Assembly (NCBI GenBank): GCA_046306335.1
Contig: JBKDXM010000048.1
Location: 1-64,000, forward strand
Reading direction: 5' to 3'
Source: UBA2386 sp046306335
GTDB taxonomy: Bacteria; Planctomycetota; UBA1135; UBA2386
Length of the DNA stretch: 64,000 nucleotides
This document shows positions 8,226 to 16,507 of this stretch, piece by piece. The translations under genes were made by a program, and so were the position numbers. Position 1 is the stretch's first letter. Every line of letters begins with the position of its first letter. The notes under the pieces were generated by a model that searched no databases, was not told the DNA's origin, and saw nothing but the letters and a program-made list of their open reading frames with translations.

Positions 8226-9002
8226 TCACTTCTTCGGTGGTGCCGCGGGCGGCGGCACGGCCGCGACGGGAGGCGCCGACGGATTGCCGGCAACCGGCAC
8301 CGCAGGAGCCGCGGGGGCCGCTGCGGCCGCTGCGGCCGCTGCAGCAGGAGGCGTGGAGGCCGCAGGAGGACCCGCAGGAGCCGGCTTCTTGACGCCGCTC
8401 GCGATCGCTGCGTCGCCGGCATCGAAGATGCTCATCCAGTCCGCGCCCAGCACGCTGCCGCCGCTGGTGGCCGCGCTGGCCGTCGACGCCGACTTCGCCT
8501 TGCGTTTGGCGGCCGCTTCCTCGCGCCGCTTGGTCTCCGACTCCTGCCACTCCTTGTAGTCCTTGAACAGATCGCCGAGGACCTTCTTGTTCTCGCTGAT
8601 GAGCCCGACGTAGGGGAACAGCTCGCAGGAATGGTCCTTCTGGATCTTCTGCAGCTGCTCGAAGGTCGTCATGACCGGCATCGCGACGCACACGATGTCG
8701 CCGAAGATGTCCAGCGGCACGACCGTGTGCTCGAACAGCACTTCCTTGGGCAGTCGGTTCTTCGCCTCTTCGGTGATCGAGTAGCTGCCCGCCAGCAGGT
8801 ACGGCAGGTTGAAGTGCTCCGTGACCAGCTTGGCGAGATCCCAATCGGTGATGTGGCCGCCGACCACCAGGGTGTCGACGAGCGAATCCCCGTGGGTCTC
8901 GCACACGTGCAGGGCATCGTTGATGACCTCGCTCGTGCAGAGCCCGCGTTCGATGAGCAGCTCTGCCAGTCGGGTGGCAGTGAGTTTCTCGACGCCCTTC
9001 AC
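8226..9002 (-). CDS. Stand-alone MshEN (GspE N-terminal) domain protein
   Basis: 258 residues. Residues 7-150 match the MshEN/T2SSE_N fold found before the ATPase of type II secretion and type IV pilus motors: ARLAELLIERGLCT, HGDSLVDTLVVGGHITDWDL, LPYLLAGSYSITEEA, and LFEHTVVPLDIFGDIVCVAMP. In some MshE proteins this domain binds cyclic di-GMP. Here there is no GspE ATPase; instead comes a Lys/Glu-rich helix and about 100 residues of Ala/Pro low complexity with a long alanine run. Cytosolic, no signal. It is upstream of no secretion gene in this window. A regulatory or adaptor role is inference. Start is ATG 9002. Confidence 0.7.
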   Translation of the reverse strand: MKGVEKLTATRLAELLIERGLCTSEVINDALHVCETHGDSLVDTLVVGGHITDWDLAKLVTEHFNLPYLLAGSYSITEEAKNRLPKEVLFEHTVVPLDIFGDIVCVAMPVMTTFEQLQKIQKDHSCELFPYVGLISENKKVLGDLFKDYKEWQESETKRREEAAAKRKAKSASTASAATSGGSVLGADWMSIFDAGDAAIASGVKKPAPAGPPAASTPPAAAAAAAAAAPAAPAVPVAGNPSAPPVAAVPPPAAPPKK

Positions 9003-9074
9003 CCCGGTCGCATCGGACCGATGCCCGAGCCGCCTTTAGCGCGGCCACACGAGATCGCTCGGACGCTGCTGCCG

Positions 9075-10577
9075 TCAGGCGTACTCGGCGAAGGTCGCGG
9101 TGGCGTGCACGGCCAGCACGATGGCCATCGCGGCGACGATCGACCGGTCGACCGCCGCGCCGACATCGGCGCTCGACCGCTTGGGTCCGGTGCCAAGGTG
9201 CCAAGACGCCACTGCTACGAGCACACCGGACAGCGACGCCTTGCCGATGACGACGGCCGCGTCGCGGCCGGTCAGGGCGTCGAGCCAGGCGTGGACGAAG
9301 CCGCCGGCGGTCGTGCCCGAGGCGGCGGCGGCGGCCGCCAGCGCCGCGAAGCTGGCCGCGACGCACGCGGCGAAGGTCACGACCGGCATGCCGATCGCCA
9401 TCGCCCAGACCATCGGCGTCAACAGCAGGTCGGCCGGCCGCGCCCCCATCATCTGCAGTGCCGCGATCTGGTTGGTGCGCTTCATGGCGCCAAGGCGCGC
9501 CGTCGCGCCGGCGACGACGCGGGCGCAGAAGAAGAAGCCCGCGAGCAGCGGCACGAGCACGGCGAGCGCGACCTTGCCGGTGCCGGTCAGCAGCGCCGAT
9601 TCCATGCCGCCGTGCAGCGGGTTGTTCTGCAGCGCGAAGAACGTCGCCAGGCCGCCGAGCACGCCGCCGCCGAGCGCCACGAACGGTGCCGGCTCGACGC
9701 ACGCACGCCACGTCGCGCGGGCCGTCTCGCCGAGTTCGAACGGCGGCAGCCGGCGCACGGCTGCGAGCAGCGACTCGCCGAATGCAGCAGCCTGCAGCAG
9801 CACCGTGCGCAGGCCGTGCAGCGCCTCGGAGGCCGCGACGTGGCCGTCGCCCGGCGCGGCGGCGGTGTCGGCTGCGGTCGGTTCGTAGCCCGGGCCTTCG
9901 AGGCGCAGCGTGCGACGGCCGCGGTCCAGCACCAGCACGCCGTCGAGCTTGCCCGCGAACGCCGGCAGGTCGTGCGTGACGACGAGCGTCGTGCGCCGCG
10001 GATCCTGGTCGTGCGCTTGCCGCAGCAGCGCGGCGATGGTGCGCGCGCCGGCAGGGTCGAGGCCGGCGGTCGGCTCGTCGCACAGCAAGAGCCGCGGCGA
10101 CGACGCCAGCGCGCGCGCGACGGCGAGGCGCTTGCGCATGCCGCCGGACAGCCGCGCGGTCTCGTCCGGCGCGTGGTCGAGGCCGACGACGGCGAGCAGG
10201 CCGGCGGCGAGCAGCGGCGAACGGTCGGCCAGGCGCAGCGCCAGCTCGACGTTGGCGCGCGGCGAGCGTTCGTCGAGCAGGCCTTCGTCCTGCAGGATCG
10301 CGGCGACGTCGCCGCGCAGCGCAGCGGGGAAGCCGCCGGCGACCGAAGGGCCGAGCACGACGAGGTCGCCGAAGACGCGCGGCGCGGGTTCGCGCGGCTC
10401 GACGAGGCCGGCGAGCAGGCGCAGCACCGACGACTTGCCGCCGCCCGACGCGCCGACGAAGGCGTAGAAGCCGTGCGTCGGCAGCGCGAGGTCGACGCCG
10501 TGCAGCAGCGTCTCCTCGCGGCCGGCGCGCCGGTGCGCGAGGCCGAAGCCGGCGAAGGTGATCGCCGCGTCGGTCAC
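9075..10577 (-). CDS. MlaF-MlaE fusion: ABC ATPase fused to lipid-transport permease
   Basis: Start taken as the GTG at 10577, which overlaps the stop of the upstream MCE gene (GTGA) and removes an unlikely Ala-rich leader; an ATG at 10619 is the alternative. 500 residues. ATPase half: Walker A GASGGGKS (about 42-49), signature LSGGM (about 143-147), Walker B LLLCDEPTAGLD (about 163-174), then VVTHD. From about residue 265 it is an MlaE-type permease, with the family's conserved loop LGAMKRTNQIAALQMMGARP between hydrophobic segments. In E. coli MlaF and MlaE are separate proteins of the system that moves phospholipid between membranes. The coupled upstream gene supplies the MCE partner. No mlaA, mlaB or mlaC is visible. 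Confidence 0.85.
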   Translation of the reverse strand: MTDAAITFAGFGLAHRRAGREETLLHGVDLALPTHGFYAFVGASGGGKSSVLRLLAGLVEPREPAPRVFGDLVVLGPSVAGGFPAALRGDVAAILQDEGLLDERSPRANVELALRLADRSPLLAAGLLAVVGLDHAPDETARLSGGMRKRLAVARALASSPRLLLCDEPTAGLDPAGARTIAALLRQAHDQDPRRTTLVVTHDLPAFAGKLDGVLVLDRGRRTLRLEGPGYEPTAADTAAAPGDGHVAASEALHGLRTVLLQAAAFGESLLAAVRRLPPFELGETARATWRACVEPAPFVALGGGVLGGLATFFALQNNPLHGGMESALLTGTGKVALAVLVPLLAGFFFCARVVAGATARLGAMKRTNQIAALQMMGARPADLLLTPMVWAMAIGMPVVTFAACVAASFAALAAAAAASGTTAGGFVHAWLDALTGRDAAVVIGKASLSGVLVAVASWHLGTGPKRSSADVGAAVDRSIVAAMAIVLAVHATATFAEYA

Positions 10578-12079
10578 AGGCCCTGCGGCCGCAGTTCGGC
10601 CGGGACGCGCTGCAGCCACACGAAGCTGCGCAGCGACGCCGCGCCCTCGCCGACGGCGGCGCGGTCGTCAGCGACCACGACGCCGCGCGCCTTGCCATCG
10701 CCGACGAACACGCCGCCGAGCGCTTCGGGCTGCGACGTCGTGCTGCCGACGCGGATCGGCGCGAGCGGCGCGCCGTCCGGACCGACGAGGCGCACGGCGC
10801 CCGGCTCCTGGGGCGACATGACGTCGACGGCGAACGCGAGCCGGTCCGCCGCCGTGCCGACGAGGTCCGGCGGCGCGCCGTCGAGCACCAGCGCGGCGAG
10901 ATCGCCGTCGTCGGCGTCGACCCAGACGCGGCCGGCGCGCAGCACGGCGCCGCCGGGCAGCACGACCTTGATCTGCTCGTCGGCGATCTCGGGTTCGCCG
11001 TAGCCATCCTGCTCGGTGTAGCTGGCGTCGACGAGGCTGCGCGCGGTGACCACCACGGCGCGGCCGCTGCGGTCGACGTACAGCAGGCCGTTGCCGGCGC
11101 GGCGGACGTCGTCGTCGGGCGTGAACGTGTCGCGCTCGGTGGCGGCGTAGACGACGCGCACGACGACGATGCCGTCGTCGCTGGTCGCGACCTTCGCCGC
11201 GGGCGGCGCGCGCTTCACGGCGCTGGCCGGCACCGGCGCCAGCTCGAAGTCCGGTCGGCTGGCGGCAGCGGCGGCGCGGTGGCCGTCGGGCACGAGCACG
11301 CCGACGCCTGGCTCGACGTGGTAACCGACGAACGGCGACAGCAGCGAGGCCGCGTCCTGCACAGTGAAGCCCGACAGCAGGGCGCCGCTGAGCTGCGGCC
11401 GCGCGATCCAGAACACCGCCTTGTCGGTCACGGTAGCGCGGTGCTCGCGCGCGATGCGCAGCGCGACCTCGACGTGGCTGCCATCGGCCGCGAGCGCCAC
11501 GCTGCGCACGTCGCCGGTGGCGACGCCGCGGTGCACGACCTGGGAACCCGGGCGGAGGCCATGGTTCTGGGGCACGAGCAGGGTCATCAGCAGATCGCCG
11601 TGGCGCACCGGCTCGAGGCTCTCGGCCTCGGCGTCGGCGGGTGGGCGTTCGCGGCCGCTGATCAAGCTGCCCGGCGGCAGCGGCGTGCCGCGCGGGCTCG
11701 GCGTGGCGAACGCGACGTAGGCGTCGCGCACCAGCGTGTCGAGGCCGGACAGGCCGTCGGTCAGGCCGCCAAAGCGCGGCGTCACGATCCAGAAGGCGCT
11801 GCCGACGCAGGCATTGCCGGCGGCGGCGGGATCGATCAGGACCTGCACGACGGCCTTGTCGCCGTCGGGCGAGAGCACGACCGACCGCACCGCGCCGACG
11901 TCGACGCCGCGGTGGCGCACGATCGCGCCGGGGCGCAGGCCGCGCGCTTCGCGGAACTCGACCTGCAGCGGCACGCCGGGGCGTTCGTCCAGGTTGCGCA
12001 GGGTGCGCTGCAGCCAGAGGGCGCCGAACACGGCGCCCAGCAGCGTCAACAGACCGAGCAGGTAGCGGAGGCGGTGCAT
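10574..12079 (-). CDS. Double-MCE-domain envelope lipid transport protein
   Basis: 501 residues. One N-terminal membrane anchor (LRYLLGLLTLLGAVFGALWL) then two MCE/MlaD domains: about 37-115 (GVPLQVEFREARGLRPGAIV, VDVGAVRSV) and about 165-250 (TLLVPQNHGLRPGSQVVHRG, VATGDVRSV). The two-domain arrangement resembles a short PqiB/YebT more than single-domain MlaD. A further 230-residue C-terminal region has no domain I recognise. MCE rings form hydrophobic channels for lipids across the periplasm. Its stop overlaps the start of the ATPase-permease fusion, so the two are made together. It is 82 bases downstream of gyrB on the same strand and may be partly co-transcribed with it. Confidence 0.82.
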   Translation of the reverse strand: MHRLRYLLGLLTLLGAVFGALWLQRTLRNLDERPGVPLQVEFREARGLRPGAIVRHRGVDVGAVRSVVLSPDGDKAVVQVLIDPAAAGNACVGSAFWIVTPRFGGLTDGLSGLDTLVRDAYVAFATPSPRGTPLPPGSLISGRERPPADAEAESLEPVRHGDLLMTLLVPQNHGLRPGSQVVHRGVATGDVRSVALAADGSHVEVALRIAREHRATVTDKAVFWIARPQLSGALLSGFTVQDAASLLSPFVGYHVEPGVGVLVPDGHRAAAAASRPDFELAPVPASAVKRAPPAAKVATSDDGIVVVRVVYAATERDTFTPDDDVRRAGNGLLYVDRSGRAVVVTARSLVDASYTEQDGYGEPEIADEQIKVVLPGGAVLRAGRVWVDADDGDLAALVLDGAPPDLVGTAADRLAFAVDVMSPQEPGAVRLVGPDGAPLAPIRVGSTTSQPEALGGVFVGDGKARGVVVADDRAAVGEGAASLRSFVWLQRVPAELRPQGL

Positions 12080-12161
12080 CGTCCGGTCGTCCTCGCGGCC
12101 GACCCTGCGGGCGAGGGCGGCCAGGATTCGCGCTTCGGCGCGAAATCGCGCCGTCGCCCGC

Positions 12162-14618
12162 TCACACGTCGATGTTGGTCGCTTCGAGCGCGTGCTTCTC
12201 GATGAAGTCGCGGCGCGGCTCGACCTCGGGCCCCATCAGCACGGTGAAGATCTTGTCGGCCTCGACGAGGTCGCTGACGGTCACGCGGCGCAGCGTGCGA
12301 CGCGACGGGTCCATCGTCGACTCGAACAGCTGCGACGGGTTCATCTCGCCCAGGCCCTTGTAGCGCTGGATGTCGAGGTCCTTCTCGCAGGTCTTCTGGA
12401 TGGTCTCGATCGCCTCGAACAGCGTCGCGCACTTCTGCCCGCCGGCGTCGCCGCCGGCGCGCACCTCGTAGGTCGAGCCGTCCGCCGGCTTCGGCCAGCC
12501 GACCGGCGCGCCCGCGGCGTCGATCTTGTGCATCAGCGCCTGCACGTCGCCGCCGAGCAGCAGCGCCCAGGCTTCGCAGTCGGCCTCGTCGCGCCGGCAC
12601 GGCGAGTCCGGGCCCTCGTAGACGACGAGGTCGCGGCCCTTCTGCCGGCTCAGCGTCTCGATCGCCGCGGCGAGCTGGTCCTCGTTGTCGAGGAAGCGGC
12701 CCTTGCCCTCGACGACGAACCACGTGGTCGGCAGGTGGCGGTCGGGCACGGTCGCCGACGCGAGGTAGTCGCCGAACGGCACGTTGGCGTCCGGCGGCAG
12801 CTTGTTCTGCAGTTCGCGCACGCGGCCGACGAGGTCCATCAGCTGGCGCAGCTCGCGGCCGGTCCACTTGCCGCCGGCGGAGTGCTGCAGCGTGGTGGCG
12901 CCGAGGCCGAGTTCGGCCAGCAGGTTGACCTTGTCCTCCTCGGTGACCGCGTAGCGCTCGGTCTTGCCCTTCTTGATGCGGTACAGCGGCGGCTGCGCCA
13001 CGTAGACGTGGCCGCGCGTCACCAGCTCCGGCATCTTGCGGTAGAAGAGCGTCAGCAGCAGCGTGCGGATGTGCGAGCCGTCGACGTCGGCGTCGGTCAT
13101 CACGATGACCTTGCCGTAGCGCAGCTTGTCCTTCTCGAACTCTTCGGTCAGGAAGCCGGTGCCGATCGCGCTGACGATCGTCTGGATCTCCTCGTGGTCG
13201 AGGATGCTGTCGACCGCCGCCTTCTCGACGTTGAGGATCTTGCCGCGCAGCGGCAGGATCGCCTGGTGGCTCATGCGGCCCTGCTTGGCCGTGCCGCCGG
13301 CGGAGTCGCCCTCGACGAGGAACAGCTCCGCCTCGTCGCGCGGCGTCCCCTTCTGGCAGTCGGCGAGCTTGGCCGGCAGGCCGCCGCCTTCGAGCGCCGA
13401 CTTGCGGCGCACGAGGTCGCGCGCCTTGCGGGCCGCCTCGCGCGCGCGCAGCGCGTCGATCACCTTGCCGTAGATCGTCTTGGCCGCGCCCGGGTTCTCC
13501 TCGAAGTAGGTGCGGATGCCGTCGCCGACGACGGTCTCGACGATCGACTGCACCTCGCGGTTGCCGAGCTTGATCTTGGTCTGCGACTCGAACTGCGGGT
13601 CGGGGACCTTGACCGAGATGACCGCCGCGAGGCCTTCGCGGAAGTCCTCGCCGGACGGCACGGTGTCCTTCTCCTTGAGGATCTTCTCCTGCCGCGCCCA
13701 GTTGTTGAGCGCGCGGGTCAGCGCGGTGCGGAAGCCCTGGAGGTGCGTGCCGCCCTCCAGCGTGTTGATGTTGTTGACGAACGAGAAGACCGACTCGTTG
13801 TAGCCGTCGTTGTACTGCAGCGCGATCTCGACCTCGTACACCTTGTCGGGGTTCTCGGCCGACGGCATCTCGCGGCGGAAGTAGATGACGTCCTTGTGCA
13901 GCGGCGACTTGCCGGCGGTCAGGTCCTTGATGAACTCGACGAGGCCGTCGGGGAACAGGAACTCCTCGCCCTTGTCGATGCGCTCGTCGAACAGCGTGAT
14001 GTGCAGCTTGGACGCGCCCATCAGGTAGGCGAGCTCGCGCAGGCGCTTGCGCAGGATGTCGTAGCTGAACTCCGTCGCCTCCATGATCTGCGGGTCGGCC
14101 TTGAACCGCAGCATGGTGCCGGTCTTGTCGGTCTTGCCGATGACCGCGAGCTCGCTGGCCTTCTCGCCGCGCATGTAGGTCTGGCGGTGGATCTTGCCGT
14201 CGCGCGAGACCTCGACGTCGAGCACCTCGGCGAGCGCGCAGACGCAGCTGATGCCGACGCCGTGCAGGCCGCCCGACACCTTGTAGCTGCCCTTGTCGAA
14301 CTTGCCGCCCGAGTGCAGCTTGGTCAGGATGACCTCGAGCGCGGGCTTGCCGCTCTCGTGCATGTCGACCGGGATGCCGCGGCCGTCGTCCTTGACCGAG
14401 ATCGTGCCGTCCTTGTGGACGCGCACGTCGATGCGGCTGGCGCGGCCGGCGAGCGCCTCGTCGACGGAGTTGTCGACCACCTCCCAGACGAGGTGGTGCA
14501 GGCCCTTCATGCCGGTGTCGCCGATGTACATCGCCGGGCGCGTGCGCACCGCGTCGAGACCTTCGAGGACCTTGATCGAACTGGCGTCGTAGCGCTTCTC
14601 GGTGTTGGCGTCAGACAT
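12162..14618 (-). CDS. gyrB: DNA gyrase subunit B
   Basis: 818 residues with the full GyrB order: GHKL ATPase (EVVDNSVDEALAG, DDGRGIPVD, GGLHGVGISCV), transducer domain, TOPRIM (LVEGDSAGGTAKQG and MTDADVDGSHIRTLLL) and the C-terminal QRYKGLGEMNPSQL signature. Between TOPRIM and QRYKGLG lies an insertion of about 170 residues, giving the long, E. coli-like GyrB rather than the ~640-residue form. With GyrA it introduces negative supercoils using ATP. ATG 14618 sits inside the end of the dciA-like gene (8-base overlap) with a GGGAGG Shine-Dalgarno. Last gene of the dnaA-dnaN-dciA-gyrB replication block. Confidence 0.98.
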   Translation of the reverse strand: MSDANTEKRYDASSIKVLEGLDAVRTRPAMYIGDTGMKGLHHLVWEVVDNSVDEALAGRASRIDVRVHKDGTISVKDDGRGIPVDMHESGKPALEVILTKLHSGGKFDKGSYKVSGGLHGVGISCVCALAEVLDVEVSRDGKIHRQTYMRGEKASELAVIGKTDKTGTMLRFKADPQIMEATEFSYDILRKRLRELAYLMGASKLHITLFDERIDKGEEFLFPDGLVEFIKDLTAGKSPLHKDVIYFRREMPSAENPDKVYEVEIALQYNDGYNESVFSFVNNINTLEGGTHLQGFRTALTRALNNWARQEKILKEKDTVPSGEDFREGLAAVISVKVPDPQFESQTKIKLGNREVQSIVETVVGDGIRTYFEENPGAAKTIYGKVIDALRAREAARKARDLVRRKSALEGGGLPAKLADCQKGTPRDEAELFLVEGDSAGGTAKQGRMSHQAILPLRGKILNVEKAAVDSILDHEEIQTIVSAIGTGFLTEEFEKDKLRYGKVIVMTDADVDGSHIRTLLLTLFYRKMPELVTRGHVYVAQPPLYRIKKGKTERYAVTEEDKVNLLAELGLGATTLQHSAGGKWTGRELRQLMDLVGRVRELQNKLPPDANVPFGDYLASATVPDRHLPTTWFVVEGKGRFLDNEDQLAAAIETLSRQKGRDLVVYEGPDSPCRRDEADCEAWALLLGGDVQALMHKIDAAGAPVGWPKPADGSTYEVRAGGDAGGQKCATLFEAIETIQKTCEKDLDIQRYKGLGEMNPSQLFESTMDPSRRTLRRVTVSDLVEADKIFTVLMGPEVEPRRDFIEKHALEATNIDV

Positions 14619-14913
14619 GTCCCGTGCCTCCCAGCCGGATGGTCAGCTGGGCGATCGGTTGGTTGGGTACGAGTTGGTTGATGCGTTGCCGGATCTCCTC
14701 GCGGCGGAAGCCGGAGAGCTCGGCGAAGAGCGGAGCGGAGTCGACCTCGAGCACGAGCTTGCCGCCGCGGCAGCCGACGACCTGGCAGTGCGGCCGCAGG
14801 GCCGCCGTCAGGATCTGGTCGAGCGCGTCGTGGTAGACGCTGCGCTGCTTGCTGGTGCCGGCGTGACGCAGGATGTCGCGCAGGAACTCGGCGGCGGGTC
14901 TGGGTTCGGCCAC
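14611..14913 (-). CDS. dciA: DciA-like (DUF721) replication protein
   Basis: About 100 residues from a GTG at 14913, preceded by GGAA spacing and 11 bases after the dnaN stop. The longer in-frame ATG at 14964 would overlap dnaN heavily. The sequence (FLRDILRHAG, LRPHCQVVGCRGGKLVLEVDSAPLFAEL, REEIRQRIN) is the DUF721/DciA fold, a strand-rich nucleic-acid-binding-like domain. DciA proteins act as the ancestral loader partner of the DnaB helicase in bacteria lacking DnaC or DnaI. The position between dnaN and gyrB, where recF-DUF721 often occurs, supports the call. No recF is present between dnaN and gyrB. Confidence 0.75.
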   Translation of the reverse strand: MAEPRPAAEFLRDILRHAGTSKQRSVYHDALDQILTAALRPHCQVVGCRGGKLVLEVDSAPLFAELSGFRREEIRQRINQLVPNQPIAQLTIRLGGTGHV

Positions 14914-14924
14914 TTGGTTCCGGA

Positions 14925-16019
14925 TCAGGCGCCGCTGATCGGCATGACGACGTAGGTGAAGCACTCGCCGAGCGTGAACTTGGCCGGCATCGAGTCGTCC
15001 GACATGTCCAGGCGCACCGTGTCGAGCTGGCAGACGCGCAGGGCTTCGAGGATGAAGTCGGGGTTGAAGTTGATGCTGCCGCCGGCGCCGCGCACCACGG
15101 CGTCGATGGCGACGTCGGCGCGGCCGCGGCTGGCGTTGTCCGCCGTCATGCGGAGCGACTGCTGGCCGACCTCGAAGCGCACCACGCGCATGTCGGCCGC
15201 GCAGAGGATGGCAACCCGGCGCAGCGCGCCCTCCAGCACGGTCTTCTGCAGCTCGACGGTCGTGTCGGCGGACTTGGGCAGCACGCCTTCGTAGTCCGGG
15301 AAGCGGGTCTCCAGCAGTTGGCTGACGAGTTGCGTCTTGCCGGTCGAGAAGACGATCTGCTTGTCGCCGACTTCGATGCGCAGCGTCTGCTTGCTGCCTT
15401 CCCCCAGGGCCCGGCTGATGGTGTTGAGCGCGCGCAGCGGAACCACCGCCTTGAACTCGGCCTTGGCGTCGATGTTGGCGTAGCTGATGGCCAGGCGCCG
15501 CCCATCGGTCGCCACCATGCGGACCGTGCCCGCACTGGCGTCGATCAGGACGCCGTTGATGGCGTAGCGCGTCTCCTCGCGCGCCGCCGCGAAGGCCGTC
15601 TCCTGGATCATGCGCAGGACCTGGCCGGCCGCCAGTTCGAGGCGCTTGCCGCCGTTGACCTGCGCTTCGTCCGGGTACTGAGCCGGATCCTCGCCCAGCA
15701 GCACGAACGAGCCGCCCCCGCTCTCGATGCGGCAGCGCTGATCGGCGCTCTCGAGGGTCACCGTCGGATCGCTCAACTCGCGCAGCAAGGCCGCGGTCTC
15801 GCGGGCAGGCAGCAGCACCGAACCCTTCTTGCTGACCTTGACCGAGTCCAGGTCGACGCGAGCCGCCATCTCGAGGTCGGTGCCGAACAACGTGATGCCG
15901 TCGTCGGTCGTGCGCAGCAGCAGGTTCTGCAGGATCGGCTTCGAGGTCTTCACCGGCACGACGGAGGACACGACGTTCACGGCCTCCTGCAGGGCCACGC
16001 GGTCACAGAGGATCTTCAT
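14925..16019 (-). CDS. dnaN: DNA polymerase III beta sliding clamp
   Basis: 364 residues, usual length for the clamp. Three repeated clamp domains; recognisable stretches are LQEAVNVVSSVVPVKTSKPILQNLLL at the N-terminus (beginning at residue 11), YAINGVLIDAS and MVATDGRRLAISY in the middle, and MPISGA at the very end, the conserved C-terminal strand. It forms the ring that tethers polymerase III to DNA. It is 488 bases downstream of dnaA, so it probably has its own promoter, and 11 bases upstream of dciA. Confidence 0.98.
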   Translation of the reverse strand: MKILCDRVALQEAVNVVSSVVPVKTSKPILQNLLLRTTDDGITLFGTDLEMAARVDLDSVKVSKKGSVLLPARETAALLRELSDPTVTLESADQRCRIESGGGSFVLLGEDPAQYPDEAQVNGGKRLELAAGQVLRMIQETAFAAAREETRYAINGVLIDASAGTVRMVATDGRRLAISYANIDAKAEFKAVVPLRALNTISRALGEGSKQTLRIEVGDKQIVFSTGKTQLVSQLLETRFPDYEGVLPKSADTTVELQKTVLEGALRRVAILCAADMRVVRFEVGQQSLRMTADNASRGRADVAIDAVVRGAGGSINFNPDFILEALRVCQLDTVRLDMSDDSMPAKFTLGECFTYVVMPISGA

Positions 16020-16507
16020 CGGGTGCGTTCGACGGATCGCGGTTCGAGGGTGTGGGGCGGCGTGGCGCGGATGCTTTGCTGCGCGCGACGTGGTGATGGA
16101 GTCAGGGAGAGAAAATCTCTCTATTCCATCATCCTACGTGCCGTCACGAGTCGGGGAAGGTTAGCGGCGGAAACCGCGCGGATCGAAGGGAATGGGCTGT
16201 TTCTCCGCCGACTTCGCGTCTGCAAAACCCGGCGGAGAAGTGCCACCCGGCTGTCGACATGTTCCCCATTCCGACCCCCGGCCGCGGCATCGGCGCTGCG
16301 GCTGCGGAGAGTCCTGCACGCGTCTCCGCAGGCAGACCACGAATCGTCCCAGCACAGTGCACAGGTCTTTGGACGCCCGCCGACTCCGCATCTCGCGGGG
16401 CCGCCGATCCCGCACGCCAACGCGTCAAAAGATCGCCGCGGCATGGTCGCCACCCCGAGCCGTCGTGGCGCCAGCTCGGCGCTCTAGAGTGGTTCCCGGG
16501 CCCCCGC
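16020..16507. other. dnaA-dnaN intergenic region
   Basis: A 488-base stretch without a convincing gene. It contains the 5' leader and presumably the promoter of dnaN, a small hairpin GAGAGA-AAA-TCTCTC near 16109-16123 and a 10-bp inverted repeat at 16201-16239. The dnaA-dnaN gap is a common place for oriC, but I found no cluster of TTWTNCACA-like DnaA boxes and no extended AT-rich tract, apart from a short A/T-richer patch near 16110-16140. Confidence 0.5.
16201..16239. promoter_or_regulatory. 10-bp inverted repeat in the dnaA-dnaN gap
   Basis: TTCTCCGCCG (16201-16210) and CGGCGGAGAA (16230-16239) are perfectly complementary with a 19-base spacer. It is 180 bases upstream of the dnaN start and 270 bases beyond the dnaA stop. 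It could be a protein-binding operator or an RNA hairpin in the dnaA 3' / dnaN 5' region; sequence alone does not decide. Confidence 0.45.

Noticed and set aside
8290..8390. Tandem GC(T/G/C)GCGGCC-type runs encoding poly-alanine
   Set aside because: A low-complexity Ala tail of the MshEN protein rather than a separate repeat element.
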